A stretch of 64,000 bases of DNA from Candidatus Margulisiibacteriota bacterium (GTDB lineage Bacteria; Margulisbacteria; WOR-1; O2-12-FULL-45-9; XYB2-FULL-48-7): positions 33,354 to 97,353 of the forward strand of contig JALOPZ010000003.1 in the NCBI GenBank assembly GCA_025453605.1, read 5' to 3'. Shown one piece after another: positions 1 to 8,899 of the stretch. Made by a program: the position numbers and the translations under genes. Position 1 is the stretch's first letter. Every line of letters starts with the position of its first letter. The notes beneath the pieces were generated by a model that did no database searches, had not been told where the DNA came from, and was given only the letters and a program-made list of their open reading frames with translations.

Positions 1-1554
1 GCGATCATGGAGCCGCACGATTCTTTTTTTATCGGGTCCGACGTCTTTTACTCCTATATAGTTGAGAACGGCTGGTGGGACCTCTGGCTGGAGCAAAAAA
101 CGGAAGCGGGGTTCTTCAGTAAAGCGGGCGACCTTAAGGACAAGCTGGAGACCGGCAAGTTCCCCGACGAGATCAAAGAGCAATTTAACCAGCTGCTGGA
201 GTATTTCGGCCAGTCGCCGATCATTGTTCGCTCCAGTTCTCTGTTGGAAGACGGTTTTGGCAACGCTTTCGCCGGTAAATATGAAAGTATTTTTTGTGTT
301 AACCAGGGGGCCCCGGAGGTTCGTTACGCCAATTTTGAGCGGACCGTCCGCCAGGTCTTTGCCAGCACGATGAACGAGGATGCGCTGACCTACCGCCGGC
401 AGCGCGGCATGGCGGAGCAGGACGAGCAAATGGCACTGCTGGTCCAGCGGGTTTCGGGGACGCATTACCAGCGGCATTTTCTCCCTTACCTGGCCGGGGT
501 TGGCGTATCGTACAATACGTTCGTCTGGCACGAGCAGATGGATCCCCGAGCGGGGATGGTCCGCCTTGTCTTCGGGCTCGGGACCCGGGCGGTCAATCGG
601 GTGGAGGGGGATTATCCGCGGATCATCGCGCTCGACACCCCCCAGCTGCGGCCTTACGCCAACGATGACGTTAAGAAATATTCCCAGCATGACGTCGATC
701 TGCTCAATATCGGCACCAACGAACTGCAGAGCGTGCCGCTGGCCGAGCTGGTCGCGGCGGAACCGGCGCTGAAGCTCGACCTGGTCGGCCGGAAGAATGG
801 CGGGTGGACGCTGACCTTTGACCGTCTTTTAGCCGAGACCGATTTTACCGCCCGGCTCAAAGCTTTGCTGACCAGGCTGGAAGCCGTTTACCAGTATCCG
901 GTTGACGTTGAGTTCACCGTGAACTTTACCGCGACCGGAACAATGCGGCTCAATCTCCTCCAGTGCCGACCGCTCCAGGCCAAGGGAGCGGGCGGGCGCG
1001 TTAAGCTCCCGGGCCGGGTCAGAGCGGGGGAGCGGTTGTTCGAGAGTAAGGGCAATTTTATGGGAGGGAGCGTTGACCTGGGGATCAAGCGGGTCATTCT
1101 GGTCGAGCCGCGCGCTTATGCGGCCCTGCTGCACGGTAAGAAGTACACGGTCGCCCGGCTGATCGGCAAGCTTAATCGTCTAGCCGGCGGGCCGACGATG
1201 CTGATCGGGCCCGGACGCTGGGGGACCAGGGACGCTTCGCTGGGAGTGCCGGTCAGTTTTGCCGAGATCAATAATTTTGCCGCTCTGATCGAAGTGGCGG
1301 AGCCGACGATCGGTTTTATGCCCGAACTTTCATTCGGTTCGCACTTTTTCCTTGATCTGGTCGAGGCCAATATCTTTTACGTCGCCCTGTTCGACGGGCT
1401 CGATGTCGGGCCGTTCGCCGGCCAGCCGAACCGGCTGGGTGAGCTTTTGCCGGACGAAACGGAGTATGGACCGGTCATTCGCGTTTATGACCGGCCGCTC
1501 CGGCTGATGTCCGAGATCACCGAGCAGCGGGTCCTCTGTTTGACCCTGGCCTGA
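1..1554 (+). CDS. PEP/pyruvate-binding domain protein, 5' end cut by the window
   Basis: The frame is open to the first base, so the true start lies upstream; the first internal Met is at position 7. The stretch IIVRSSSLLED followed by AFAGKYES matches the ATP-grasp signature of the PEP-synthase/PPDK N-terminal domain, and LLQCRPLQ marks the end of that domain. About 190 further residues follow, including GPGRWGTRD, but neither the phosphohistidine domain nor the PEP-binding TIM barrel is present. It is therefore not a complete PEP synthase; it belongs to the uncharacterised proteins that carry only the ATP/pyruvate-binding module. The start of that module (the GGKxxGL region) is missing because of the window edge. 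A GC-rich hairpin spans the stop codon. Confidence 0.8.
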   Translation, partial: AIMEPHDSFFIGSDVFYSYIVENGWWDLWLEQKTEAGFFSKAGDLKDKLETGKFPDEIKEQFNQLLEYFGQSPIIVRSSSLLEDGFGNAFAGKYESIFCVNQGAPEVRYANFERTVRQVFASTMNEDALTYRRQRGMAEQDEQMALLVQRVSGTHYQRHFLPYLAGVGVSYNTFVWHEQMDPRAGMVRLVFGLGTRAVNRVEGDYPRIIALDTPQLRPYANDDVKKYSQHDVDLLNIGTNELQSVPLAELVAAEPALKLDLVGRKNGGWTLTFDRLLAETDFTARLKALLTRLEAVYQYPVDVEFTVNFTATGTMRLNLLQCRPLQAKGAGGRVKLPGRVRAGERLFESKGNFMGGSVDLGIKRVILVEPRAYAALLHGKKYTVARLIGKLNRLAGGPTMLIGPGRWGTRDASLGVPVSFAEINNFAALIEVAEPTIGFMPELSFGSHFFLDLVEANIFYVALFDGLDVGPFAGQPNRLGELLPDETEYGPVIRVYDRPLRLMSEITEQRVLCLTLA

Positions 1555-1566
1555 CGGCAGGCCGGG
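1545..1566 (+). other. GC-rich hairpin across a stop codon
   Basis: CCTGGCCTG and CAGGCCGGG form a nine-pair stem with an ACGG loop, covering the stop of the upstream gene. No U-tract follows, so it is not a canonical intrinsic terminator. It sits in the spacer region of the nfnA promoter. Confidence 0.4.
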
Positions 1567-1572
1567 GCATGG

Positions 1573-1578
1573 TATAAT
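1573..1578 (+). promoter_or_regulatory. extended -10 box (TGG-TATAAT) of nfnAB, leaderless
   Basis: A perfect TATAAT with an upstream TGn ends seven bases before the nfnA ATG. Transcription would begin at or next to the start codon. Confidence 0.75.
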
Positions 1579-1585
1579 TTTAACA

Positions 1586-2428
1586 ATGGCCAGGATAATT
1601 AAGAAAGAGCTGCTCAATGAGAACGTCAGCCGCCTCACGGTTGACGCCCCGCATATTGCCCGGGCGGCCCGGCCGGGACAATTCGTCGTCATTATTCCCC
1701 GGGAGGATGCCGAACGGATCCCCTTGACCATTGCCGATGCCGACGTTGCCAAAGGGACGATCACGATCATCTTCCAGATCGTCGGTGCGACGACCACCGT
1801 CCTTGATTCCTTGCCCGAGGGGGCGGAGATCGCGCATCTTTTAGGCCCGCTGGGAACCCCGTCGCACATTGCCAAGCTCGGCACGGTCGTGGTGATCGGC
1901 GGTGGGGTAGGCATTGCCGAGATCTACCCGGCGGTCAAGGCGCATAAAGCGATCGGGAACGAGGTTATCACGATCATCGGAGCCAGGAACAAAGAACTGC
2001 TGATCTATGAAAAAGAACTAACGGCTTACAGCTCACGGCTGGTTGTCACCACCGATGATGGGTCGGCGGGGCGGAAGGGTTTCGTTTCCGACGAGCTGAA
2101 AGATATTATCGCCTCCGGTAAAAAAATCGCCGAGGTCGTTGCCGTCGGGCCGGTGCCGATGATGCGGGTCTGCTGTGAGACAACCAAGCCGCACGGGATC
2201 AAAACTGTAGTTTCGCTCAATCCGCTGATGCTCGACGCGACCGGGATGTGCGGCGTTTGCCGCGTCACTGTCGGCGGCCAGATTAAGTTCGCCTGCGTCG
2301 AGGGGCCGGAGTTCGACGGGCACCAGGTCGACTTCGCCGAGCTGACGGCCCGGTTGAAAGGTTATAAAGACGTGGAGAAGCAGGCGCACGACCACGTTTG
2401 CCGGTTGCTAAAAGGGCTGGAGAAATAA
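1586..2428 (+). CDS. nfnA: NfnA-type FAD/NAD-binding iron-sulfur subunit
   Basis: This is the flavoprotein small subunit of the sulfide dehydrogenase/dihydroorotate dehydrogenase electron-transfer family. RIPLTI near residue 48 is the FAD-binding RxPLT motif, and GGGVGIAEIYP near residue 110 is the NAD-binding stretch. An Asp and Cys222, Cys225 and Cys237 (in GMCGVCRV and FACVEG) are the [2Fe-2S] ligands known for NfnA. It is followed after one base by nfnB, so the pair probably forms the electron-bifurcating NADH-dependent ferredoxin:NADP oxidoreductase; SudBA is the alternative name. The NfnAB reading is preferred because a separate gltB-gltD pair exists at 19890-25620. It lacks a Shine-Dalgarno and starts directly after the -10 box. 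Confidence 0.85.
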   Translation: MARIIKKELLNENVSRLTVDAPHIARAARPGQFVVIIPREDAERIPLTIADADVAKGTITIIFQIVGATTTVLDSLPEGAEIAHLLGPLGTPSHIAKLGTVVVIGGGVGIAEIYPAVKAHKAIGNEVITIIGARNKELLIYEKELTAYSSRLVVTTDDGSAGRKGFVSDELKDIIASGKKIAEVVAVGPVPMMRVCCETTKPHGIKTVVSLNPLMLDATGMCGVCRVTVGGQIKFACVEGPEFDGHQVDFAELTARLKGYKDVEKQAHDHVCRLLKGLEK

Positions 2429-2429
2429 C

Positions 2430-3815
2430 ATGGCTGAAAAGAAGAAAAGATTACATATGCAGGAGCGGACGGCGGCGGAGCGGGTCCGCGATTTCCAGGA
2501 AGTGCCGCTCGGTTACACGCCGGAAGAGGCGATGGCAGAGGCGAAGCGCTGTATCCAGTGCAAAAATCCGCTCTGCGTTAAAGGGTGCCCGGTCGAGGTC
2601 AAGATCCCCGAGTTCATCAAGCTGGTCGCCGAGGGAAAGTTTGCCGAGGCCAGCCGGAAGATCAAGGAGACCAATGCTTTGCCGGCGGTCTGCGGCCGCG
2701 TCTGCCCGCAGGAGGAACAGTGCGAGCTGAAGTGCATCCTCGGTGTGAAGGGCGAACCGGTCGCGATTGGGACGCTGGAGCGGTTTGTGGCAGATTGGGA
2801 ACGTGAACACGGGAAGCAGGAACCGCGGCGTTCAGCCGCAGGTTCCCGCGTCGCCGTTGTTGGTTCCGGCCCGGCAGGATTAACATGTGCAGGCGATCTG
2901 GCGCGGCTCGGTTATCAGGTCACGATCTTTGAATCGCTCCATGTCACCGGCGGGGTGCTGACTTACGGCATTCCGGAGTTCCGGCTACCGAAGAAGATCG
3001 TCGATCTGGAGGTTGAATACGTTAAAACCTTAGGCGTCGAGGTCAAAACGGACATGCTGATCGGTAATGTCTACACGATCGAGGAATTGCTCAAGGACTA
3101 CAAAGCGGTCTTTATCGGTTCCGGGGCCGGATTGCCCAAGTTCATGGGGATACCGGGCGAGAACCTCGATGGCGTTTACTCGGCCAACGAATATCTCTTC
3201 CGGGTCAACATGATGAAAGCCTGGAAATTTCCCGAGAGTCTCACCCCGGTTAAGATCGGTAAACGCGTGGCCGTGGTCGGCGGCGGCAATGTCGCTATGG
3301 ACGCAGCCAGGGTATCGTTAAGGCTCGGTGCGGCAGAAGTCACCATCCTCTACCGCCGGACTCAAGAAGAGATGCCGGCGCGGATCGAAGAGATCAAGCG
3401 GGCCAGGGAAGAGGGGATCGTTTTCAAGATCCTCACCTTACCGGTCGCTTATCATGCCGCTGAGAAAGGCTGGGTTAAAGAAGCGGAATGTCTGCAGATG
3501 GAGCTCGGCGAACCGGATGCCTCCGGCCGCCGCCGCCCGGTCGCCATTCCGCATTCCGAATTCCGCCTTCCGGTCGACACGGTAATCGTGGCGATCGGTA
3601 ATTCACCAAACCCGCTGATCCCGATGCGGACTCCCGCGCTCAAAACAGAAAAATGGGGCGGGGTGATCGTCACGGCTGAAGGGTTAACTTCTCTCCCCAG
3701 CGTCTACGCCGGCGGCGACATTGTCCGCGGCGCGGCGACCGTGATCTCCGCCATGGGGGACGGCAAGCGCGCGGCGAAGGCGATCGACCGGCTATTATCC
3801 CCGGTTAAACAATGA
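2430..3815 (+). CDS. nfnB: NfnB / GltD-type NADPH oxidoreductase subunit
   Basis: The protein is 461 residues with an N-terminal cysteine-rich domain (RCIQCKNPLCVKGCP and VCGRVCPQEEQCELKC) that holds two [4Fe-4S] clusters. FAD- and NADPH-binding Rossmann folds follow (VVGSGPAGL near residue 142, VVGGGNVAMDAAR near 283). Automated annotation would call it homotetrameric glutamate synthase GltA; its pairing with nfnA argues for the Nfn large subunit. Residues around 131-139 (EPRRSAAGS) are encoded by a 28 bp palindromic repeat placed between the iron-sulfur domain and the first Rossmann fold. The stop overlaps the next start (ATGA). Confidence 0.85.
   Translation: MAEKKKRLHMQERTAAERVRDFQEVPLGYTPEEAMAEAKRCIQCKNPLCVKGCPVEVKIPEFIKLVAEGKFAEASRKIKETNALPAVCGRVCPQEEQCELKCILGVKGEPVAIGTLERFVADWEREHGKQEPRRSAAGSRVAVVGSGPAGLTCAGDLARLGYQVTIFESLHVTGGVLTYGIPEFRLPKKIVDLEVEYVKTLGVEVKTDMLIGNVYTIEELLKDYKAVFIGSGAGLPKFMGIPGENLDGVYSANEYLFRVNMMKAWKFPESLTPVKIGKRVAVVGGGNVAMDAARVSLRLGAAEVTILYRRTQEEMPARIEEIKRAREEGIVFKILTLPVAYHAAEKGWVKEAECLQMELGEPDASGRRRPVAIPHSEFRLPVDTVIVAIGNSPNPLIPMRTPALKTEKWGGVIVTAEGLTSLPSVYAGGDIVRGAATVISAMGDGKRAAKAIDRLLSPVKQ
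2819..2846 (+). repeat. in-frame palindromic element, copy 1
   Basis: Outer arms GGAACC and GGTTCC enclose an inner stem GCGGC/GCCGC with loop GTTCA. It is translated in frame inside nfnB as EPRRSAAGS. The same design recurs in four other genes of the window. Confidence 0.8.
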
Positions 3816-5185
3816 TCGGAAGGTTTTACCGCCGGTTCACCCGCGAACGCGATCTGACCAGCGGCTCTCTCCCCAAGGCGATCTGGATCCTGGCGATCCC
3901 GATGATGCTTGGCAACATGCTGCAGGCCGCCTTCAACCTGGTCGATATGATCTGGGTCGGCCGGCTCGGGCCGGACGCGCTGGCGGCGGTCTCAATGAGC
4001 GGCTCGATCCTAATGGTCCTGATGTTCGTGATGATCGGTGTCGGCGTCGGCACCACCGCGCTTGTCGCCCGATCGATCGGAGCAAAAGAGAAAGCGAAAG
4101 CTGACCATTATGCGATGCAATCGCTCCTGCTCGGGCTGATCGGTTCCGCCGTTTTCGGTTTGATCGGCTATTTCCTTTCACCGCTTCTCCTGGCGCTGCT
4201 GGGCGCCGACCGGGCTGTTGCCGCCCTGGGGACCGGCTACATGCAGATCATGTTTATCGGGGTGGTCGTCATGTTCTTTATGTTCCTGATCTCCGCTGTC
4301 CTGCAGGGGGCGGGAGACGCGCTGACCCCGATGATCATCCTGGCCATTTCTGTCCTGCTCAACATCGTGCTTGATCCGTTGCTGATCTTCGGGATCGGTT
4401 TCCCGAAAATGGGAGTGAACGGGGCAGCCTGGGCGACCGTCATTGCCGAAGGGATCGGCTCGCTGGTCGCCCTGGAGGTGTTGTTGCGCGGCCGCTCGCG
4501 GGTCCATGTCCGCCTGGCTGATTTTCGGGTCGATTGGGGAGCGATGGGGCGGATCCTCAGTATCGGGCTCCCCGCCTCGGTCCAGATGAGCCTGCGCGGC
4601 CTGATGGGGATCGCGCTGATCACCATCGTCGCCCGGTTCGGGATGGCGGCCGTAGCCGCCTACGGTGTTGTTCTGCGGATCAATATGATCGCGATGATGC
4701 CGGGCTTTGCGCTGGCGAACGCGGCGGGAACGCTGGTCGGCCAGAACCTGGGAGCAAAAAAACCGGAGCGGGCGGTCGCCTCGAGCTGGCTGGCGCTCGG
4801 TTATTATTTGTTGATCACTCTCCTGCTCGGCGTCCTCTTTTTTGTTTTCCCCGAACCGCTGATGCTGATCTTCAATGATCAAGCCGGGGTCGTGACGGTC
4901 GGAGTCGAGTTGCTCCGCTATACCGCCGTCGGGTTACCCTTTCTGGCGGTCGGCCTGGTCCTGGGGCGGGCGATCAACGGTTCGGGTGACAGTCTGCCGA
5001 CCGCTTTTTTTACCCTGGTCGCCCTCTGGTTCGTCCAGGTCCCGCTTGCTTTTTACCTGGCCGGCAGGCTGGGGCTGACCGGGATCTGGGTCGCCATCCT
5101 GATCGCCCAGGTTGTTCTGGCGCTGCTTAACTACGGCTGGTTCCAGACCGGTTTCTGGCAGAGAAAAGCAAAAGAATCTTATTGA
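3812..5185 (+). CDS. MATE family multidrug/toxin exporter
   Basis: The 457-residue protein has about twelve hydrophobic segments in two similar halves, typical of MATE (NorM-type) antiporters that expel cationic compounds using Na+ or H+ gradients. The N-terminal segment PMMLGNMLQAAFNLVDMIWV and the later AGTLVGQNLGAKKPERA are family-typical. It overlaps nfnB by four bases (ATGA), so it is co-transcribed with the Nfn pair. The substrate cannot be told from sequence. Confidence 0.9.
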   Translation: MIGRFYRRFTRERDLTSGSLPKAIWILAIPMMLGNMLQAAFNLVDMIWVGRLGPDALAAVSMSGSILMVLMFVMIGVGVGTTALVARSIGAKEKAKADHYAMQSLLLGLIGSAVFGLIGYFLSPLLLALLGADRAVAALGTGYMQIMFIGVVVMFFMFLISAVLQGAGDALTPMIILAISVLLNIVLDPLLIFGIGFPKMGVNGAAWATVIAEGIGSLVALEVLLRGRSRVHVRLADFRVDWGAMGRILSIGLPASVQMSLRGLMGIALITIVARFGMAAVAAYGVVLRINMIAMMPGFALANAAGTLVGQNLGAKKPERAVASSWLALGYYLLITLLLGVLFFVFPEPLMLIFNDQAGVVTVGVELLRYTAVGLPFLAVGLVLGRAINGSGDSLPTAFFTLVALWFVQVPLAFYLAGRLGLTGIWVAILIAQVVLALLNYGWFQTGFWQRKAKESY

Positions 5186-5213
5186 TTGGCGAGCCGGCGG
5201 GGTTCCGCGTGAA

Positions 5214-5242
5214 TTGACAAGAGCGCAAAACTGGGGCATACT
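5214..5242 (+). promoter_or_regulatory. sigma-70 type promoter for the LysM gene
   Basis: TTGACA, a 17-base spacer and CATACT are seen. The -10 ends 13 bases before the ATG, giving a predicted 5' leader of about six bases and no Shine-Dalgarno. Confidence 0.75.
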
Positions 5243-5255
5243 GCCCTGAAAGACG

Positions 5256-5864
5256 ATGAAAAAAATGTTTTGGCTTGCGCTTTTTTCACTGATCGCGATT
5301 GGCGGCGCGCTGGCGGCCGGCCCGCAAAAGACGCTCTATCACTACACCTCCAGCGGCGATACGCTGGCCAAGATCTCCATCAGGTATTACGGAACCGACA
5401 CCTACGCCCGGCAACTGGCCGAGCGGAACGGCCTTCGGGAGACAAAGACCAGGCTAAGCAATAAAGTGATCAAAGTCCCGCCGCTTCAGACGTTAGCCCC
5501 CGAAGTTAGTCCCTCGACCAAGCCCGAGGCAGGCACTTCGGTCAGTTCAACTATCACCACCACTACTACTAGCACTACCTCTACCACGATCAGCGCGCCA
5601 GTTACTACGACCACCCTGGCTCCCGCTCCAGTGGAAAAGCAACGGGTCCATGACCAGATCATCTTCTACTCGCCGGAGCCGGGGGAGACGTTGCGGGAGG
5701 TTTCCGTTAAGTTTTACGGCACGGGTGATTACGGCGATCAACTGGGGAGTATCAACAGCGTGATGAATGCCGACTCTCCGCTCAGCGGTTTACTGATCCG
5801 GGTGCCACCGGTCACCGAGCTTGATCCGCGGGCCAAGCCGAACCTGGTCCCGCCCGGGTTATGA
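5256..5864 (+). CDS. secreted protein with two LysM-like domains
   Basis: A signal peptide (MKKMFWLALFSLIAIGGALA) is followed by a LysM-like module at about residues 28-72 (GDTLAKISIRYYG). A Thr-rich linker (about residues 88-128) comes next, then a second LysM-like module at about residues 135-185 (GETLREVSVKFYG). LysM binds peptidoglycan, so the protein is probably periplasmic and wall-associated. No catalytic domain is present. The linker is encoded by runs of ACC/ACT codons and resembles O-glycosylated or flexible spacers. It overlaps nadE by four bases. Confidence 0.75.
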   Translation: MKKMFWLALFSLIAIGGALAAGPQKTLYHYTSSGDTLAKISIRYYGTDTYARQLAERNGLRETKTRLSNKVIKVPPLQTLAPEVSPSTKPEAGTSVSSTITTTTTSTTSTTISAPVTTTTLAPAPVEKQRVHDQIIFYSPEPGETLREVSVKFYGTGDYGDQLGSINSVMNADSPLSGLLIRVPPVTELDPRAKPNLVPPGL

Positions 5865-6571
5865 TGCTGGCGAACAAGATTTCGGGTTGGTTAAAAGAAC
5901 AGGTCACGGCAGCCGGGGCCCGGGGTTGCGTTGTTGGCCTCTCCGGCGGGATCGACTCGGCGGTTGTAGCACTCCTTTGCCAGAAAGCTTTCCCGGCCGA
6001 GACGCTGACCTTGCTCTTGCCGTGCCATAGCCTGGAAGCGGATATGGATTCCGCCCGCCGCTTGGCCGAACGGTTCCAGCTCAAATACATCGGGGTCGAT
6101 CTTGGCGCCCCCTTTGACGCGCTCTGCCGCGCGCTGCCGGTTGAGCCGGGGGAAACCGGCCTGGCGGTCGCCAACATTAAACCGCGCCTGCGGATGATCA
6201 CGCTCTACTATTACGCCCAAAAGCTCAACTATCTGGTGGTCGGGACCGGCAACCGATCGGAACTGGAAATGGGGTACTTCACAAAATACGGGGACGGCGG
6301 CGTTGACCTGCTGCCGCTCGGTAACCTGACCAAGAGTGAGGTCCGGGCGCTGGCGAAAGAGCTCGGCGTCCCCCAGGAGTATATTGAGAAGGCACCGAGC
6401 GCCGGGCTCTGGGCGGGACAGACCGACGAGGGTGAGATGGGGATCACCTACGAAGAACTGGATAAGATCCTGGCCGGTAAGGGCGGGGACAAGCAAAAGG
6501 AAAGGCTCGTTAACCAACGCCGCCGGGCCAGTGAACACAAACGCCGGTTGCCGCCGATCTTTACTCCCTAG
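5861..6571 (+). CDS. nadE: NH3-dependent NAD+ synthetase
   Basis: The PP-loop SGGIDSAV near residue 28 and the stretch GTGNRSELEMGYFTKYGDGG are diagnostic of NadE, which amidates nicotinic acid adenine dinucleotide using ATP and ammonia. At 236 residues it is the short, ammonia-dependent form without a glutaminase domain. Two ATGs (5861, 5864) are possible; the first overlaps the upstream stop. Its stop TAG shares the bases CTAG with the stop of the convergent gene. Confidence 0.92.
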   Translation: MMLANKISGWLKEQVTAAGARGCVVGLSGGIDSAVVALLCQKAFPAETLTLLLPCHSLEADMDSARRLAERFQLKYIGVDLGAPFDALCRALPVEPGETGLAVANIKPRLRMITLYYYAQKLNYLVVGTGNRSELEMGYFTKYGDGGVDLLPLGNLTKSEVRALAKELGVPQEYIEKAPSAGLWAGQTDEGEMGITYEELDKILAGKGGDKQKERLVNQRRRASEHKRRLPPIFTP

Positions 6572-7281
6572 CGGTTATACAGCTCTTCTTCGATCGCTTT
6601 CAGGTAAGCGGTGTGGTGTTCGCCCGATTCCATCTGGGTGATCGCGCCGAGCACCGCCATCGGGTCGGCGGCCTCTTCCATATGTTCTTCCACGCTCTTG
6701 AATTTGTAGTTGTAAGGGACGTAGAAAACGATCATCATTTTTGGTTTTCCTTCCCTGGTAATGAGTTCTGTCAGGTTAAAGACTTCGCCGCTGGCGTTGC
6801 TGACCTTGAAGTTGGGGAAGGGGCGCCCTTCGATATCGGAGACCCAGTCCCACCGGCGCGGTTTGGTGTTGGTTTTAAAGGATTCCTGCCCTTCCTCGAC
6901 CACCCGCTTCAGTGATTCTTCCAGCGTGCGCAGGAAGCCGAGGTCGTGCACTTCGACCACTTTCTTGCCGGGAGCCAGAAAACCGGTGAAATCGACCAGC
7001 CCGTTCTTATCGGTCACGACCAGTTGATTGGTCATCAAACCTCTTTTATTGAGCCAGCTGACCAGCGCTTCGGGCGTGCCGGTCGGCTTCAGTTCCCGCC
7101 ATTTGATCTGCGGGGTGTAATAGAAATCGATGTCGGGAAATTCGCTTTCGTCAAAGGTCGGATTTTTGGCCCCGATATGAAACCCGATTGTTCGTTGCGG
7201 CGCAAACGGCATAATTGCCGGGGCGGACAGGGCCAGCAGCAGGGAGAGCAGGAGCATTACAGCGGGGACGGTCTTTTTCAT
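6568..7281 (-). CDS. secreted protein of unknown function
   Basis: I do not recognise the family. The start at 7281 is chosen because it gives a signal peptide (MKKTVPAVMLLLSLLLALSA) and has a Shine-Dalgarno-like GAGGTGG five bases upstream; a longer frame upstream would run through the promoter. The mature part of about 215 residues is soluble, with no transmembrane helix or obvious metal motif. Features include YYTPQIKWRELKPTG near the N-terminus and a charged C-terminus (ESGEHHTAYLKAIEEELYNR). It is a single-gene unit divergent from the sigma-54 activator and convergent with nadE. Confidence 0.65.
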   Translation of the reverse strand: MKKTVPAVMLLLSLLLALSAPAIMPFAPQRTIGFHIGAKNPTFDESEFPDIDFYYTPQIKWRELKPTGTPEALVSWLNKRGLMTNQLVVTDKNGLVDFTGFLAPGKKVVEVHDLGFLRTLEESLKRVVEEGQESFKTNTKPRRWDWVSDIEGRPFPNFKVSNASGEVFNLTELITREGKPKMMIVFYVPYNYKFKSVEEHMEEAADPMAVLGAITQMESGEHHTAYLKAIEEELYNR

Positions 7282-7300
7282 TGTTGCCACCTCGGACGTT

Positions 7301-7306
7301 ATTATA
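7301..7306 (-). promoter_or_regulatory. -10 box TATAAT for the 7281 gene
   Basis: TATAAT on the minus strand lies 19 bases before the ATG, leaving room for the Shine-Dalgarno GAGGTGG. It is one of the few sigma-70-type units in the window with a real leader. Confidence 0.55.
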
Positions 7307-7339
7307 CACCAGAACTGCAGTTTAAGGACTAGACGGGGC

Positions 7340-7367
7340 TTGACAAATATGTAGATATTGTTACAAT
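7340..7367 (+). promoter_or_regulatory. promoter of the sigma-54 activator gene
   Basis: TTGACA, a 16-base spacer and TACAAT are seen. The -10 ends eight bases before the ATG, so the mRNA should be leaderless. The -10 is itself part of the dyad TACA-ATAA-TGTA, which would allow autoregulation. Confidence 0.75.
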
Positions 7368-7373
7368 AATGTA
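7362..7373 (+). promoter_or_regulatory. TACA-N4-TGTA dyad overlapping a -10 box
   Basis: TACAATAATGTA has the same half-sites and A/T core as dyads before amt (9664-9675) and glnA (17409-17420). A protein bound here would cover the -10 of the activator gene. Confidence 0.5.
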
Positions 7374-7375
7374 TT

Positions 7376-8899
7376 ATGAGTACAATGCGTGATAATAAGG
7401 TGCTGGCTCTGACCGAGATCAGCGACGCGCTGGCGTCGGAACTGGACCTGGAAAAAGCCCTGTCGTCCATCCTGCGGATCTTTGCCGACCGGTTGGAGAT
7501 GCAGCGCGGGACGATCACGCTGGTCGACCCGGCCAGCAATGAGCTGAGGATCGAGGTCGCCCACGGGCTATCGCGGGCCGAGGTCGAGCGCGGCCGGTAC
7601 AAGATCGGCGAGGGGATCACGGGTAAGGTGGTTGAGACCGGACAGCCGATGGTCGTCAAAGATATCGAAGCGGAACCGCTTTTTCTCAACCGGACCCGGG
7701 CGCGCCAGGAGCTGAAGGAGCGGAAATTCGCTTTTCTCTGCGTCCCGATCAAGACTGGTAACAAGATCGTTGGTGGCCTGTCGGTCGATCACCTCTTCCG
7801 CGGCGACATCTCTTATGAAGAGGACATTAAGCTGCTGATGATCATCGCTTCCATGGTCGGGCAGGCGGTCCGGATCCGCCAGCTGGCGGAAGCGGATAAA
7901 CAGGCGGTGGTCTGTGAGAACCTCAAGCTCAAACGGCAATTGCAGGGGAAGTACAAGTTCGGCAACATCATTTACAGCGCCAAGACCATGGAGACGATGC
8001 TGGAAGGAGCGCTTCAGGTCGCGGATACCCAGGCGACCGTGCTGATCCTGGGGGAGTCGGGGACCGGTAAAGAGCTGGTCGCTTCGGCGATCCATTATGC
8101 CAGCCCGCGGACCGATAAACCGTTCATTAAGGTAGCTTGCGCCGCACTGCCGGAAAATCTGCTGGAGTCGGAGCTGTTCGGTTACGAGCGGGGTGCTTTT
8201 ACCGGCGCGGCCGAGCGCAAACCGGGGCGGTTTGAAATGGCGAGCGGCGGGACCCTTTTCCTCGACGAGATCGGTGACCTGTCGCTGCCGACGCAGGTCA
8301 AGCTGCTCCGGGTGCTGCAGGAAAAGGAATTTGAGCGGCTGGGCGGGACGCAGACCGTCAAGGTCGATGTCCGGGTGATCTGCGCTACCCACCGGAACCT
8401 GGAAACCCTGGTCAAGGAGAGAAAGTTTCGCGAAGATCTCTATTACCGGATCAACGTGTTTCCCGTTAATTTGCCCCCTCTGCGGGACCGGAAAGAGGAT
8501 ATCCCGCTGCTGGTCGATCACTTTATCCATAAATTCAAGCTGGAGAACAAAAAGAAGATCAAGGGGATAAACCGGGCGGCGCTGGACAGATTGATGGCCT
8601 ACCGCTGGCCGGGGAACGTCCGGGAACTGGAAAACGTAATGGAGCGGGCGGTCGTCCTCTGCCTGAAAGAAGTCATTACCCCGGCCGAGCTCCCGGTCAA
8701 TTTGCTCAAGGGCGAAGCGGAAAGTCCTCTCCCTGCTGAGGGGACCTCGCTGCCGGAGATCGTCGAAAGTATCGAAAAAAGCAAGATCGTTCAAGCCCTG
8801 GAGACGCATAAGACCCAGCGCCGGGCGGCCAAAGCCCTCGGTTTGACCGAACGGATGCTCGGTTATAAGATCCAGAAGTACAAGATCGCCTGGCAATAA
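7376..8899 (+). CDS. NifA-like sigma-54-dependent transcriptional activator
   Basis: The 507-residue protein has an N-terminal GAF sensor domain (about 10-165), an AAA+ sigma-54 interaction domain (about 190-425) and a C-terminal Fis-type HTH (about 480-505). Walker A GESGTGKE lies near residue 226, the sigma-54 contact motif GAFTGA near 273 and Walker B LFLDEIGD near 293. There is no receiver domain, so it resembles NifA rather than NtrC; the HTH includes ERMLGYKIQKYKI. NifA-type GAF domains sense nitrogen or redox state, often through PII. Three sigma-54 promoters in this window (8891, 9698, 17441) are the obvious targets; the first overlaps its own stop codon. No nif genes are seen here. 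Confidence 0.9.
   Translation: MSTMRDNKVLALTEISDALASELDLEKALSSILRIFADRLEMQRGTITLVDPASNELRIEVAHGLSRAEVERGRYKIGEGITGKVVETGQPMVVKDIEAEPLFLNRTRARQELKERKFAFLCVPIKTGNKIVGGLSVDHLFRGDISYEEDIKLLMIIASMVGQAVRIRQLAEADKQAVVCENLKLKRQLQGKYKFGNIIYSAKTMETMLEGALQVADTQATVLILGESGTGKELVASAIHYASPRTDKPFIKVACAALPENLLESELFGYERGAFTGAAERKPGRFEMASGGTLFLDEIGDLSLPTQVKLLRVLQEKEFERLGGTQTVKVDVRVICATHRNLETLVKERKFREDLYYRINVFPVNLPPLRDRKEDIPLLVDHFIHKFKLENKKKIKGINRAALDRLMAYRWPGNVRELENVMERAVVLCLKEVITPAELPVNLLKGEAESPLPAEGTSLPEIVESIEKSKIVQALETHKTQRRAAKALGLTERMLGYKIQKYKIAWQ

Noticed and set aside
2430..3815. Calling this gene glutamate synthase
   Set aside because: The NfnA-type partner directly upstream and a full gltB-gltD pair elsewhere make Nfn the better reading.
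5560..5610. Thr-codon run as a possible microsatellite in the LysM gene
   Set aside because: It encodes a plausible Thr-rich linker between two LysM modules and has no regular period beyond codon reuse.
7351..7364. GTA-N8-TAC site resembling a cyanobacterial NtcA box before the activator gene
   Set aside because: It is a single match that overlaps the -10 box, the wrong position for NtcA activation, and no such site is seen before amt or glnA.
7376..8899. Presence of nitrogen fixation genes
   Set aside because: The activator is NifA-like, but no nifHDK or cofactor genes are found; its likely targets here are ammonium uptake and assimilation.
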